Shown here: positions 19,407 through 28,014 of the stretch, piece after piece
How the letters are laid out: every line of letters starts with the position of its first letter
Position numbering within the stretch: the stretch's first letter is position 1
Assembly (NCBI RefSeq): GCF_029960785.1
Contig: NZ_JASBQE010000086.1
Span: 1-53,270, forward strand
DNA: 53,270 nt
Direction: 5' to 3'
From: Polyangium sp. 15x6
GTDB lineage: Bacteria > Myxococcota_A > Polyangia > Polyangiales > Polyangiaceae
The notes under the pieces: model-generated
Seen by the model: only the letters and a program-made list of their open reading frames with translations
Databases searched by the model: none
Told to the model about the DNA's origin: nothing
Program-made: the position numbers and the translations under genes

Positions 19407-20369
19407 ATGAGCTTCACGAAACGCGTCATTGCCGTCGTCGGCGCCACGGGCGCGCAGGGCGGAGGTCTCGTCCGCGCCATCGCCGCCCACCCGAACGGCG
19501 CATTCCGCGCTCGCGCAATCACGCGCAATGTCGATTCGTCCGCCGCGAAGGAGCTCCGCGCCCTCGGCGCCGAGATCACCTTCGCCGATCTCGACGACGA
19601 GGCCAGCCTGCGCCGCGCGTTCGAGGGCGCGTACGGCGCCTACTGCGTCACCTTTTTCTGGAGCCATTTTTCCCCGGAGAGAGAGACCGCACAAGCGCGC
19701 GCGATGGCCCGGGCGGCGCGGGCCGCGCGCGTCGAGCACGTGATCTGGTCGACGATCGAGGATTCACGCAAATGGGTGCCGCTCTCGGACGATCGCATGC
19801 CGACGCTGCGCGGAAAATACAAGGTCCCGCACAGCGACGCGAAGGGCGAGGCCGACGCGACGTTCACCGCGCTCGGCGTCCCGACCACGTTCTTTCATAC
19901 CTCGTTTTACTGGGAAAACTTCCTTCACCTCGGCATGGGACCCCAGCGGGACGGGCAGGGCCGCCTCACCCTCACCCTGCCGATTGGCACGGCCAAGATG
20001 CCGGGCATCGCCACGGAGGACATCGGGCGTTGCGCCTACGGCATCTTCGAGCGCGGCCCCGAGATGATCGGGCAGCGCCTCGGCGTCGCGAGTGATCACC
20101 TCACCGGGAGCGAGCTCGCCGCCGCATTCTCGGCGATTGCCGGCGAGGAGGTGCGGTACCACGCCATCGACCCGGAGGCGTACCGTCGCCTCGATTTCCC
20201 CGGCGCCGACGACCTCGGGAACATGTTTCAGTTCAAACGTGATTTCATGGCCGATTATTGCGGCCTGCGGGACATCGCGCGGACGCGCGCGCTGAACCCG
20301 AACCTCCGCTCGTTCGCCGCGTGGCTCGCGGAGAACCAGAGCCGCTTCGCCTTCCCGCCGCGCGTCTGA
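19407..20369 (+). CDS. NmrA-like NAD(P)-binding protein
   Basis: About 320 residues from the ATG at 19407, which is preceded by a strong GAGGAGGG; an ATG 36 bases earlier is discarded because it lacks a site. The N-terminal Rossmann motif is GATGAQGGG, the NmrA/HSCARG form of GxxGxxG. The remainder matches the extended SDR fold (STIEDSRKW, then KYKVPHSDAKGEAD and TSFYWENFL). Members act as redox sensors or NAD(P)H-dependent reductases of small molecules; the catalytic Tyr-Lys of classical SDRs is not obvious, so a regulatory or atypical reductase role is possible. It converges with tetR, with only nine bases between the stop codons. Confidence 0.85.
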   Translation: MSFTKRVIAVVGATGAQGGGLVRAIAAHPNGAFRARAITRNVDSSAAKELRALGAEITFADLDDEASLRRAFEGAYGAYCVTFFWSHFSPERETAQARAMARAARAARVEHVIWSTIEDSRKWVPLSDDRMPTLRGKYKVPHSDAKGEADATFTALGVPTTFFHTSFYWENFLHLGMGPQRDGQGRLTLTLPIGTAKMPGIATEDIGRCAYGIFERGPEMIGQRLGVASDHLTGSELAAAFSAIAGEEVRYHAIDPEAYRRLDFPGADDLGNMFQFKRDFMADYCGLRDIARTRALNPNLRSFAAWLAENQSRFAFPPRV

Positions 20370-20378
20370 TCCGCGCGT

Positions 20379-20987
20379 CTAGCTCCGTTTGTCCGGGGCG
20401 AGGGCGCCCATGAGCAAGAGCTCGACGAGCCGCGCGAGGAATGCCTCGTCGATCGGCCTGCGCTCCATGCCGAGCCGGTGGTGGATGGTCGCCGCCATGC
20501 AACGGAAAATCAGTGTCGCGTCGATGCCGGGCGCGAGCTCGCCTCGTGCCTCGGCCGCTTCGATCACGGGGCGCGGCAGGGCCTCCATCGATTCGTGGAT
20601 CGACTGGGCGATCGCCACGAGCTCGGCGTCGCGATCCTCGGCGAAGAGCAAGCGCCGGAGGCCCTGCAGCTCGGGCGAGCTCGCCTGCGTCGCCATGTTG
20701 CGCGCGATGACGAGCAGGTCCCCGCGCAGCGACCCCGTGCTCGGCGTGATCGCGCGATCGACCGTGATCGATCGGAACGCGGCCCGCACCAGGTCCTGCT
20801 TCGTCGGCCAGCGCCGATAGACCGTGGTCTTGTTGACCCCGGCGCGCGCGGCCACGTCCTCGATCCGCAGCGCCTCGTAGCCGACCTCGGCCAGCACCTC
20901 CAGCGCGGCCGCGAGGACCCCTCGCACGACCGGCTCACCCCGGACCAGCGCACGCCGCTCGGTAAGGCTCGACTTCTCCTCCTTCAT
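20379..20987 (-). CDS. TetR-family transcriptional regulator
   Basis: 202 residues. The N-terminal DNA-binding domain (about 18-65) reads VLAAALEVLAEVGYEALRIEDVAARAGVNK in segments, then TTVYRRWPTKQDLV, the diagnostic TetR helix-turn-helix. The C-terminal all-helical ligand domain has the common SLRGDLLVIARN start. It is divergent from the glycosyltransferase-MFS pair, and two identical palindromes lie in the 159-base gap, so it very likely represses that pair and itself and is released by the exported compound. The ATG at 20987 is preceded by the complement of ACCTCCT-like sequence on the coding strand (GGTCATGAAGG context), a weak site. Confidence 0.92.
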   Translation of the reverse strand: MKEEKSSLTERRALVRGEPVVRGVLAAALEVLAEVGYEALRIEDVAARAGVNKTTVYRRWPTKQDLVRAAFRSITVDRAITPSTGSLRGDLLVIARNMATQASSPELQGLRRLLFAEDRDAELVAIAQSIHESMEALPRPVIEAAEARGELAPGIDATLIFRCMAATIHHRLGMERRPIDEAFLARLVELLLMGALAPDKRS

Positions 20988-21061
20988 GACCTGCCGTCCA
21001 CGAGGCTCCGATCGCATCTCAGGCCAGTGAAAGCCAACTTCGCGGCTTTGTCGACCCGGAT

Positions 21062-21078
21062 CGCAACTGGTAGTTGCG
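21062..21078. promoter_or_regulatory. TetR operator O1
   Basis: CGCAACTGGTAGTTGCG is a 7-3-7 palindrome. It overlaps the putative -35 element (TTGCGG, 21074-21079) of the glycosyltransferase promoter. The same 17 bases recur in inverted orientation 42 bp away. Confidence 0.8.
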
Positions 21079-21101
21079 GTGGAGACGTAGGCTGCTACAT
21101 C
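21074..21101 (+). promoter_or_regulatory. Putative promoter of the glycosyltransferase-MFS operon
   Basis: TTGCGG (21074-21079), a 16-base spacer and TACATC (21096-21101) resemble sigma-70 elements. Transcription would start near 21108, inside operator O2. The elements are imperfect and this is a reading by eye. Confidence 0.45.
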
Positions 21102-21103
21102 AT

Positions 21104-21120
21104 CGCAACTACCAGTTGCG
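21104..21120. promoter_or_regulatory. TetR operator O2
   Basis: CGCAACTACCAGTTGCG is the exact reverse complement of O1. The centres are 42 bp apart, four helical turns, so two dimers would bind the same DNA face. It would cover the predicted transcription start. Confidence 0.8.
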
Positions 21121-21146
21121 GTTGCGCCGCGGGGAGGAACGAGGCG

Positions 21147-22442
21147 ATGTTCGACGATGCACCGAGGACCGGGACGTTTTTGCTGACCAGCTCGACCGCG
21201 TCGGGCCATTTGCTGCGTGTCCTCGACCTCGCGGAACAGCTCAGCTCGCGCGGCCATCGGGTGCTCTTCAAGACGAAGGCGGACCGGGCGGCCGAGGTAA
21301 AGGCGGCCGGCGCCGAGCTCGTCCCGTACGAGCAAATCGTCGACCTCCAGGATCTTTCGGCGCACGCGCAGCATCTTTCTCTGCCGACGTGGATCCCGCG
21401 GCTCTTGCGATTCCCGTTCATGCGCGGGTTTTTCCAGGCGAGGAACGTCCTGCTCGCGCAGGAGCTCGAGCCCGTGCTGCGCCGCGAGCGGGTCGATTGC
21501 GTCGTGTACGACTTCTTCGATTACGGCGCGGCCTTCGCCGCGGAGCGCGTGGGCATCCCCTGGGCGAGCGCCGGCAACATGGGCACGGTCCTCACGCGGG
21601 ACGGGCTGCCGTTGATGCTCGAGCACGCGCCCAAATTGCGCCGCATCGGCAAGTTCCCCGCCGTGCCTCACGCCCTCCTGAACGGGCTCGTCTCCCTCCG
21701 CGCCGACCGCGAAAAACTCGGCCTTCCCCCGTATGCCCGCGGCACGGCGGACCTCATCGCCGCGATGGCCTCGCCGCACCTGCACATCATCATGTCGTAC
21801 CGCGGCCTCGCTGGGGACACCCCGCTCCGCGACGGCCAGCTCTTCGTCGGCACGACGACATTCAACGTCGCCGCGCGGCCGCGCGGAGAAACGATGCGCG
21901 TCGAGCCCGGGACGATCGTCGTCAGCACCACGACCACCGGCCATGACAATGGCCTCTTCCGCCGCGCGCTCGAAGCCGTCGCGCCGCTCGGCGTCCCCGT
22001 CCTCGGCACGGCGGCGAGCGCGGGCGACGTCCCGGAGGGCCTCGGCGCGCATGTCCGCATCGAGAAGTACATCCCGCACGACGAAGTCTTCCCGGAGGCG
22101 CGGGCGCTCATCACGCACGGCGGCTGGGGCACGGTGGGGCGCGCTTTGCTGCATGGATTGCCCATGCTGGTCATCCCGCTCTTCGGCGATCAGATCCTCA
22201 ATGCGTCGCTCGTCGAGCGTGCGGGGCTCGGCCGCCATTTGCCCCTCGACAAGGCCACGCCCGACACGATCCGCGCCGAGCTCTCGGCCCTGCTCGCGGA
22301 CGAACCCCTCCGCGCCCGCGCTCGCCGCGTCGGCGCCGAAATCCAGAAGCTCAAGCAGGACAAGGTCGCGGCCCGCGCGCTCGAAGAGCTCGCGTTCAGG
22401 GACCCCCGCCGTGGCGTGGCCCCTGCCCACCGCGCAGCGTGA
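21147..22442 (+). CDS. Family-1-type (GT-B) glycosyltransferase
   Basis: 431 residues. The N-terminal half starts GTFLLTSSTASGHLLRVLDL, the UGT-like acceptor domain with the basic His (SGH). The donor-sugar signature is HGGWGTVGRALLHGLPMLVI from residue 324, followed by FGDQ (347-349) contacting the sugar. Such enzymes glycosylate macrolides, flavonoids, sterols or lipids using UDP-sugars. The ATG at 21147 has GGGAGGAACGAGG upstream. The adjacent exporter, four bases downstream, and the divergent TetR suggest a unit that glycosylates a toxic or self-made compound and pumps it out. A UDP-glucose dehydrogenase gene lies downstream, though it is not clearly in the same operon. Confidence 0.88.
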   Translation: MFDDAPRTGTFLLTSSTASGHLLRVLDLAEQLSSRGHRVLFKTKADRAAEVKAAGAELVPYEQIVDLQDLSAHAQHLSLPTWIPRLLRFPFMRGFFQARNVLLAQELEPVLRRERVDCVVYDFFDYGAAFAAERVGIPWASAGNMGTVLTRDGLPLMLEHAPKLRRIGKFPAVPHALLNGLVSLRADREKLGLPPYARGTADLIAAMASPHLHIIMSYRGLAGDTPLRDGQLFVGTTTFNVAARPRGETMRVEPGTIVVSTTTTGHDNGLFRRALEAVAPLGVPVLGTAASAGDVPEGLGAHVRIEKYIPHDEVFPEARALITHGGWGTVGRALLHGLPMLVIPLFGDQILNASLVERAGLGRHLPLDKATPDTIRAELSALLADEPLRARARRVGAEIQKLKQDKVAARALEELAFRDPRRGVAPAHRAA

Positions 22443-22446
22443 TATC

Positions 22447-24177
22447 ATGACCGCTCCCACGACCCACATGCCCGCCGGCGAACGCATCGATTACGCGAGC
22501 CTCCTCGAGCCCCGCACGAAGGCCCTCGTGCTCGCGGGCGTGATGATGGCGCTTTTCCTCGCGGCGCTCGATCAGACCATCGTCGCCACGGCCTTGCCGC
22601 GTATCGTCGGCGAGCTCCAGGGCATGGAGTATTATGCCTGGACCTCGACGTCCTACCTGCTCGCCAGCACCACCATGGTGCCCATTTACGGCAAGCTCTC
22701 GGACAGCCTGGGTCGGCGGACGGTCCTTCTCACGGGCATCGGCATCTTCCTCGTGGGCTCGGTCCTTTGTGGCCTCTCGCCCTCGATGCTCGCGCTCGTC
22801 GTCTCGCGCGGCGTCCAGGGCCTCGGCGCCGCGGCGATCACCTCCACGGCGTTCGCGGTCCCGGCCGACATCTTCGCGCCCGCGGATCGGCCGCGGTATC
22901 AGGGCATCTTCGGCGCCGTCTTCGCGCTCGCCAGCATCATCGGCCCCGTCCTCGGCGGCGCGCTCACGGACGGCGTCGGCTGGCGCTGGGTCTTTTTCAT
23001 CAACCTGCCGCTCGGCGCCCTGGCCGTCGCGTTCATCCTCGCGAAAATGCCGCGCCTCCACAGCGGCCTCGAAAGCAAGGTCGATTGGCTCGGCGCGCTC
23101 TTCCTGGTCACCGCGACCGTCCCGCTCCTTTTGACCCTGCGCGGGGATCGACCGCTCGCGGGCTGGCTCGCGCCCGAGGTGCTCGGGATGCTCGGCCTCT
23201 CGCTCGTGGGCCTCGTCTTGTTCGTCCTCGTCGAGCGGAAGAACCCCCACGCGATCATCCCGTTCGCGCTCTTCCGCAATCGCGTCTTCGTCCTCGTGAC
23301 GCTCACCTCGATGTGCATCGGCGCCGCGTTCTTCGCGGCCCTCCTGTTCATCTCCGTGCTCGCGGTCAATTCGCTCGGCGCGACGGCGCGGGCCGCAGGC
23401 ATGGCCATGCTCCCGCTCACGGCCGCCGTCGTCTCGACCTCCGTCATCACCGCGCGCTTCGTGCACCGCACCGGCCGCTACAAGACCATGATCGTGGGCG
23501 GCCTCGTGCTCACGTGCGTCGGGCTCTTCCTCCTGCGCACGCTCAGCGCGGACAGCACGCTCACGAGCATCGGCCTCTGCGTCTTCGTCTTCGGCTGCGG
23601 CATGGGCCCCGTCATGCCGATGCTCACGCTCTCGATCCAGAATGCCGTGCCCTTCCAGCACGTCGGCACGGCGACCGCGGGCCGGCAGTTTTTCCAGCAG
23701 CTCGGGCAGGTCGTGGGCAGCGCGATCTTCGGCATCGTCCTCGCGACCACGCTCGCGCACGGGCTCACGGAGCGGCTCGGGCCCGTGCGCGCCGAGGTCC
23801 CGGCCGCGGTGCAGCCCCAGTTCGACGCTGTTTTCGACGCGGATCGCCTGCGAAAAGGCGGCGTCGTCGAAGAAGGCGCGGGCGAGGCCCCGCGGTCGGC
23901 CGAGAATCGCTTCGCGGACGAGGTGCATGCCAAATACGACGCCCTCCGCCGCGCGCCGTCTGCCGACGCCGAGGCGCTCGCGCGTGAAGAAGCGCGTGCC
24001 CTCGAGCTCGGCCGCGCGGGCGATCGGGCGGTGCGCGTCTCGTTCGCGCGGGCCGTCACGCGAGTCTTCGACGGCGCGTTCCCGCTCGGGCTCATCGCGC
24101 TCGTCCTCGCGCTCTTCACCCGCGAGATCCCGCTCCGCAAGGGGACCCCGAGGGCCTCGGCCGTCGCCGGCGAATAA
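22447..24177 (+). CDS. MFS drug exporter, DHA2/EmrB-QacA type
   Basis: 576 residues with about 14 predicted transmembrane helices. Motif A is GKLSDSLGRRTVL, motif D1 is LDQTIVATALPRI, and the antiporter motif C is present as GPVLGGAL. A hydrophilic insert of about 85 residues (roughly 450-530, rich in Glu/Arg/Ala) separates the last helices, a usual feature of this subfamily. It is a proton-driven efflux pump of the inner membrane. It starts four bases after the glycosyltransferase stop and probably exports that enzyme's product. Confidence 0.93.
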   Translation: MTAPTTHMPAGERIDYASLLEPRTKALVLAGVMMALFLAALDQTIVATALPRIVGELQGMEYYAWTSTSYLLASTTMVPIYGKLSDSLGRRTVLLTGIGIFLVGSVLCGLSPSMLALVVSRGVQGLGAAAITSTAFAVPADIFAPADRPRYQGIFGAVFALASIIGPVLGGALTDGVGWRWVFFINLPLGALAVAFILAKMPRLHSGLESKVDWLGALFLVTATVPLLLTLRGDRPLAGWLAPEVLGMLGLSLVGLVLFVLVERKNPHAIIPFALFRNRVFVLVTLTSMCIGAAFFAALLFISVLAVNSLGATARAAGMAMLPLTAAVVSTSVITARFVHRTGRYKTMIVGGLVLTCVGLFLLRTLSADSTLTSIGLCVFVFGCGMGPVMPMLTLSIQNAVPFQHVGTATAGRQFFQQLGQVVGSAIFGIVLATTLAHGLTERLGPVRAEVPAAVQPQFDAVFDADRLRKGGVVEEGAGEAPRSAENRFADEVHAKYDALRRAPSADAEALAREEARALELGRAGDRAVRVSFARAVTRVFDGAFPLGLIALVLALFTREIPLRKGTPRASAVAGE

Positions 24178-24231
24178 CGGATTCCGTTTCATCAAAAACC
24201 AACGTTCCGCCTTCGGCGCGGAGGTGCGTTC

Positions 24232-25533
24232 ATGCGACTTGCTGTCATTGGAACCGGTTACGTCGGCCTCGTGGCCGGCGCAGGCTTCTCGGATTTTGGA
24301 AACGACGTCACCTGCGTCGACGTCGACGCCGGCAAGATCGAGCGTCTCTCGCGGGGCGAGGTCCCCATTTACGAACCCGGCCTCGACGCCCTCATCGCGC
24401 AGAACGCGAAAGCCGGCCGCCTGACCTTCTCCACGGACCTCGCCGCCGCGATCCGCGCCGCCGAGGTCGTCATCATCGCCGTCGGCACCCCGCCCGCGGC
24501 CGACGGCTCTGCCGATCTCTCGGCCGTCTTCGCGGTCGCCGAGACCATCGGCAAGAACATGAACGGCTTCAAGGTGGTCGTCACGAAGAGCACCGTCCCC
24601 GTGGGCACGGCCGACAAGATCGAATCCATCCTCCGCCGCTTCACGGACGAACCCTTCGGCGTCGCGTCGAACCCCGAGTTCTTGAAGGAAGGCGCGGCGA
24701 TCCAGGATTTCATGAAGCCCGACCGCGTGGTGATCGGCTCGAACGACGCGCGCGCTCTCGCCGTGCTGCGGAACCTCTACGCGCCGTTCGTCCGGACGAG
24801 TGATCGCATCCACGCAATGGATGCGCGCTCCGCGGAGCTCACGAAGTACGCCTCGAACGCCATGCTCGCCACGCGGATCTCGTTCATGAACGATCTCGCC
24901 GTGCTGAGTGAAAAGCTCGGCGCGGACATCGAGCTCGTGCGCAAGGCGGTGGGCGCCGATCCGCGCATCGGCCCCAAGTTCCTGTTCCCGGGCCCCGGCT
25001 TCGGCGGCTCGTGTTTTCCCAAGGACATCTCGGCGCTGATCCACATCGGCGCGTCGCTCGGGCACGATCTCGAGGTCGTGCGCGCCGTGGAGCGCGTGAA
25101 CGCGCGGCAAAAGAAGCTCCTCTTCGAGAAGATCCGCCGCCATTTCGATGGCACGCTCGAAGGCCGGACCGTGGCGGTCTGGGGGCTCGCGTTCAAGCCG
25201 CAGACGGACGACATCCGCGAGTCGCCCGCGCTCGTGCTGATCGAAGAGCTGCTCGTCGCGGGCGCGGCGGTGCGGGCGCACGATCCGGCGGCGATGGAGA
25301 ACGTGCGGGCCGTGCTCGGCGACCGGATCACGTATTGCGAGTCGATGTACGACGCGGTCACGGGCGCCGACGCGCTCTCGCTCGTGACCGAATGGCACGA
25401 GTTCCGCCGGCCGGACTTTTCGCGGATCAAGCGCGTGATGCGGAGTGCGGCGCTCTTCGATGGCCGGAACGTCTGGGACGCGGACGAGGTGCGCGCCCTC
25501 GGTTTCTGGTACACCGGAATCGGACGCGAATAG
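24232..25533 (+). CDS. UDP-glucose 6-dehydrogenase
   Basis: 433 residues. It oxidises UDP-glucose to UDP-glucuronate with two NAD+. The Rossmann start is MRLAVIGTGYVGLVAGAGF. The catalytic thiol is C261 in GFGGSCFPKD, and the strand VWGLAFKPQTDDIRESPAL marks the C-terminal UDP-binding domain. The gene follows the exporter by 54 bases and could be in the same transcript, where it would alter the sugar-nucleotide supply, but it is also a normal stand-alone polysaccharide-precursor gene (ugd/tuaD-like). Confidence 0.95.
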   Translation: MRLAVIGTGYVGLVAGAGFSDFGNDVTCVDVDAGKIERLSRGEVPIYEPGLDALIAQNAKAGRLTFSTDLAAAIRAAEVVIIAVGTPPAADGSADLSAVFAVAETIGKNMNGFKVVVTKSTVPVGTADKIESILRRFTDEPFGVASNPEFLKEGAAIQDFMKPDRVVIGSNDARALAVLRNLYAPFVRTSDRIHAMDARSAELTKYASNAMLATRISFMNDLAVLSEKLGADIELVRKAVGADPRIGPKFLFPGPGFGGSCFPKDISALIHIGASLGHDLEVVRAVERVNARQKKLLFEKIRRHFDGTLEGRTVAVWGLAFKPQTDDIRESPALVLIEELLVAGAAVRAHDPAAMENVRAVLGDRITYCESMYDAVTGADALSLVTEWHEFRRPDFSRIKRVMRSAALFDGRNVWDADEVRALGFWYTGIGRE

Positions 25534-25618
25534 CCCTGCCCGGGACGCAATCGCATTTTCCGCGTGCAGCGCTCGTGCGGCCGGGGGCGGCGAGCATGCA
25601 TTCGTGATACGCTCGTTC

Positions 25619-27649
25619 ATGCTTGTCGATGGGGTGGCCGCGATCTCGCCCCTCCCGGGCGCCGAGGCGGCCGTCGTGGCATTTCGTGCGAGCGGCGTCT
25701 TGCACGCCACCGTGATCACCAAGGCGACGTTTGCCTTCGCGCCCGACGCGCCAATGCCGCGCGCCGACCCCCAGCCGATCCTGCGGGAGGAGGTCCACCA
25801 CGGCGACAATCCCGCGCGGAGCGTGCGATTCACGAGTGATCTCGTCCCCTACCTGGGGCGCGCCGACGTGCTCTTCACGGGGCACGGTCATGCGCCGAGC
25901 GCGCGCCTTCAGCTTCACGCGGGCGAGCGGGTGCTGCTCGACAAGACGATCCTTTTGAAGGATGCGCGCGGCTCGCAGCGAATGCCCATCGTGTACGAGC
26001 GCGCGTTCGGAGGCCCCGACGTCCCGGACAACCCCCTCGGCGTCGACGATGGCGAACCGACGATTTCGACCCCGGGCGACCCGCGGCGTCCCGCGGGTTT
26101 CGGCCCCATCGCGCGCGCCTGGCCCGCGCGCAAGCGCCTCCTCGGTTCGACCTCGCGGAGCGTGCTCGAAGGCCGGATCGCCGAGATCCACCCAGGCTTC
26201 GACGGCGCCTATTTCCAGGCCGCGCCCCTCGATCAGCAGACCGATTTTCTCCGGGGCGACGAGCATATCGTGCTCGAAGGCTTGCACCCCACCCTGCCCC
26301 GGCTCGTGACACGTTTGCCCGGCGTGCGCGGCGTCGCGCGGATTCATGGCCTCTCGGCCTTCGGCATCCCGGACGGTCAGCCCATGGACCTCTGCATCGA
26401 TACACTGCGCATCGACGGCGACGAGCAGCGGTGCACGGTGGTCTGTCGGCGGTGGATGATGCTCCCCCACGAGAACGCCCTCGAAGCGCTGCGCGTGGTG
26501 GCGGGCGTGGAGGTGGCGGGCGAGCCGATCGCCTGGTTCGATCCGCCGTATCGCACGGCGGGCCCGCCCTCCTCGGGCAAACGCGCGCTGTCGCCCGCCT
26601 CGACGCTCGCCCTCGCGCCCGACGTGAGCGACGCGCGGCCGGCGCTCCCGTTTCGAACGGGCACCATGTCCACGTGGCGCGCCGAATTCACGGCGTCGCC
26701 GCCGCCTCCGCCCATTCCGTCGCCGGTCCCCTCCCCGTCCGGCACGCCGCGCGCGCCCCCGAGCGCGTTCTCCGCGTCGAATGCGGCGGCCGATCTCGTC
26801 GACGTTCCCCCGGCGATGCAGCCGGCCCTGGCCACCCCGAAAGAATGGGCGGTGCCCTCGCGGGTGTTCGATCTTCTCTGGTTCGAACCGCGGAGCTTGC
26901 CACGCATCCGCAAGCAGCCCGCGTGGCGTGAGATCCTCGATGCGCTCGCGGACGAGCCCCTCGATCCGGACATCGACGATCCGGAGCTCGGCTTCGAGCC
27001 CGCCGAGGTGGAAGAGCGGCGCGAGATGTTCGAGGTGCTCGCGCACGGAGCGGCGCTGGGCGAGGGAGCGATCCGAGATGCGGTGCGTGCCGCCATTCGC
27101 AAGGATGGTCGATTCGTCGCGCCGCTCGTCCTGGTCGAGGGAGAGCTTTCCCTCTCGTTCGACGAAGTCGAATCATTGCGGGCGCTCGTGGCGGTGGTCG
27201 GCCCGATCGCGGGCGGGGACGAGCGATCGAAAGAGGCGCTCGCGGCGGCGCGCGAATACCTGAGCGCCCCGGACTCCGTTCGTGATCCCGTCACGGCGCG
27301 GGAGCTCGGCGCGGCGATCGAGGCGGCGCACGCGCAGGCGAAAAAACGAGTGGTCTCCTCGGCGGAGGTCGCGGCGCGCGTGGAGCGAATCCTCCTCGAA
27401 AACCGCCGTCATCAGCGGCGCGCCGTGTTCGGAGGGAAGCACCTGCGCGGCGCATGGCAGCTCCCCGCAGGCGAACGCGAGCTGCCCGTGTACTTTCCGG
27501 AGGCGCTCGCGGAGAGGATGCCGATGTTCACGAAGTTCACGGCGCGCATGGTGGCGGAAGCGCACCTCCCGGCGGACGCGCGCGAGGCGTCTCCGGTGGC
27601 CTTGCGGGGCGTGGCGATCGCGCGGGTCGGGACCACGGACGGGTGGTGA
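25619..27649 (+). CDS. DUF2169-containing T6SS accessory protein
   Basis: About 676 residues from the ATG at 25619; a GTG at 25604 is possible. The first about 300 residues match the DUF2169 pattern found next to VgrG/PAAR genes: early VITKATFAF strand, then RRPAGFGPIARAWPAR, PEDLQ-like motif replaced here by DGAYFQAAPLDQQ and FLRGDEHIVLEGLHP. A Pro-rich linker (about 335-420) joins a helical C-terminal region of about 250 residues with an Arg-rich stretch LENRRHQRRAVFGGKHLRG. DUF2169 proteins are thought to help load effectors on T6SS tips. It converges on the VgrG operon, separated by repeat copy 3 and the effector gene. Confidence 0.8.
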   Translation: MLVDGVAAISPLPGAEAAVVAFRASGVLHATVITKATFAFAPDAPMPRADPQPILREEVHHGDNPARSVRFTSDLVPYLGRADVLFTGHGHAPSARLQLHAGERVLLDKTILLKDARGSQRMPIVYERAFGGPDVPDNPLGVDDGEPTISTPGDPRRPAGFGPIARAWPARKRLLGSTSRSVLEGRIAEIHPGFDGAYFQAAPLDQQTDFLRGDEHIVLEGLHPTLPRLVTRLPGVRGVARIHGLSAFGIPDGQPMDLCIDTLRIDGDEQRCTVVCRRWMMLPHENALEALRVVAGVEVAGEPIAWFDPPYRTAGPPSSGKRALSPASTLALAPDVSDARPALPFRTGTMSTWRAEFTASPPPPPIPSPVPSPSGTPRAPPSAFSASNAAADLVDVPPAMQPALATPKEWAVPSRVFDLLWFEPRSLPRIRKQPAWREILDALADEPLDPDIDDPELGFEPAEVEERREMFEVLAHGAALGEGAIRDAVRAAIRKDGRFVAPLVLVEGELSLSFDEVESLRALVAVVGPIAGGDERSKEALAAAREYLSAPDSVRDPVTARELGAAIEAAHAQAKKRVVSSAEVAARVERILLENRRHQRRAVFGGKHLRGAWQLPAGERELPVYFPEALAERMPMFTKFTARMVAEAHLPADAREASPVALRGVAIARVGTTDGW

Positions 27650-27675
27650 CGGCGCGTGCCCTGAATCTTCTCGAG

Positions 27676-27991
27676 GCCGCCGCGCCGGGGCGCTGCCCCG
27701 GGCCCCGCGGGGGCTGTTCGCCCCTCGACCCGAACCAGCGCAAGCGCTGGACTCGTGATGGAAGAACTGCGCTCCGCGCAGTTCTTCCAACGGGCCGGTT
27801 GGACCGCGTTGCCCGTCGAAAGGGCAGCGCGGCTGTCTTGATTGGCAGCGTTGCTCGCCGGTCTTGCCTCGGCTGTTCGATGAACTGCGCATCGCGCAGT
27901 TCATCGACCCCGGGTCCAGCGCTTGCGCTGGTCCGGGTCCAGGGGTGGACAACCCCTGGTGGGGCCTGGGGCGACGCCCCAGCGCGGCGGC
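27676..27991 (+). repeat. Interspersed hairpin repeat, copy 3
   Basis: Same architecture and orientation as copy 2, placed between the DUF2169 stop (26 bases away) and the effector stop (23 bases away). The core carries GTTGCCCGTCGAAAGGGCAG, itself a stem-loop. The right arm has AGGGGTGGACAACCCCT where other copies have AGGGGCGGATAGCCCCT: a paired C-to-T and G-to-A change that keeps the stem. Confidence 0.87.
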
Positions 27992-28014
27992 TCCCAGATG
28001 AGACCCATGGGCGG

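Noticed and set aside
22396-25833. 1145-residue minus-strand frame across the MFS, ugd and DUF2169 genes
   Set aside because: It is antisense to three genes with clear motifs; the sequence is Arg/Glu/Asp/Ala low complexity.
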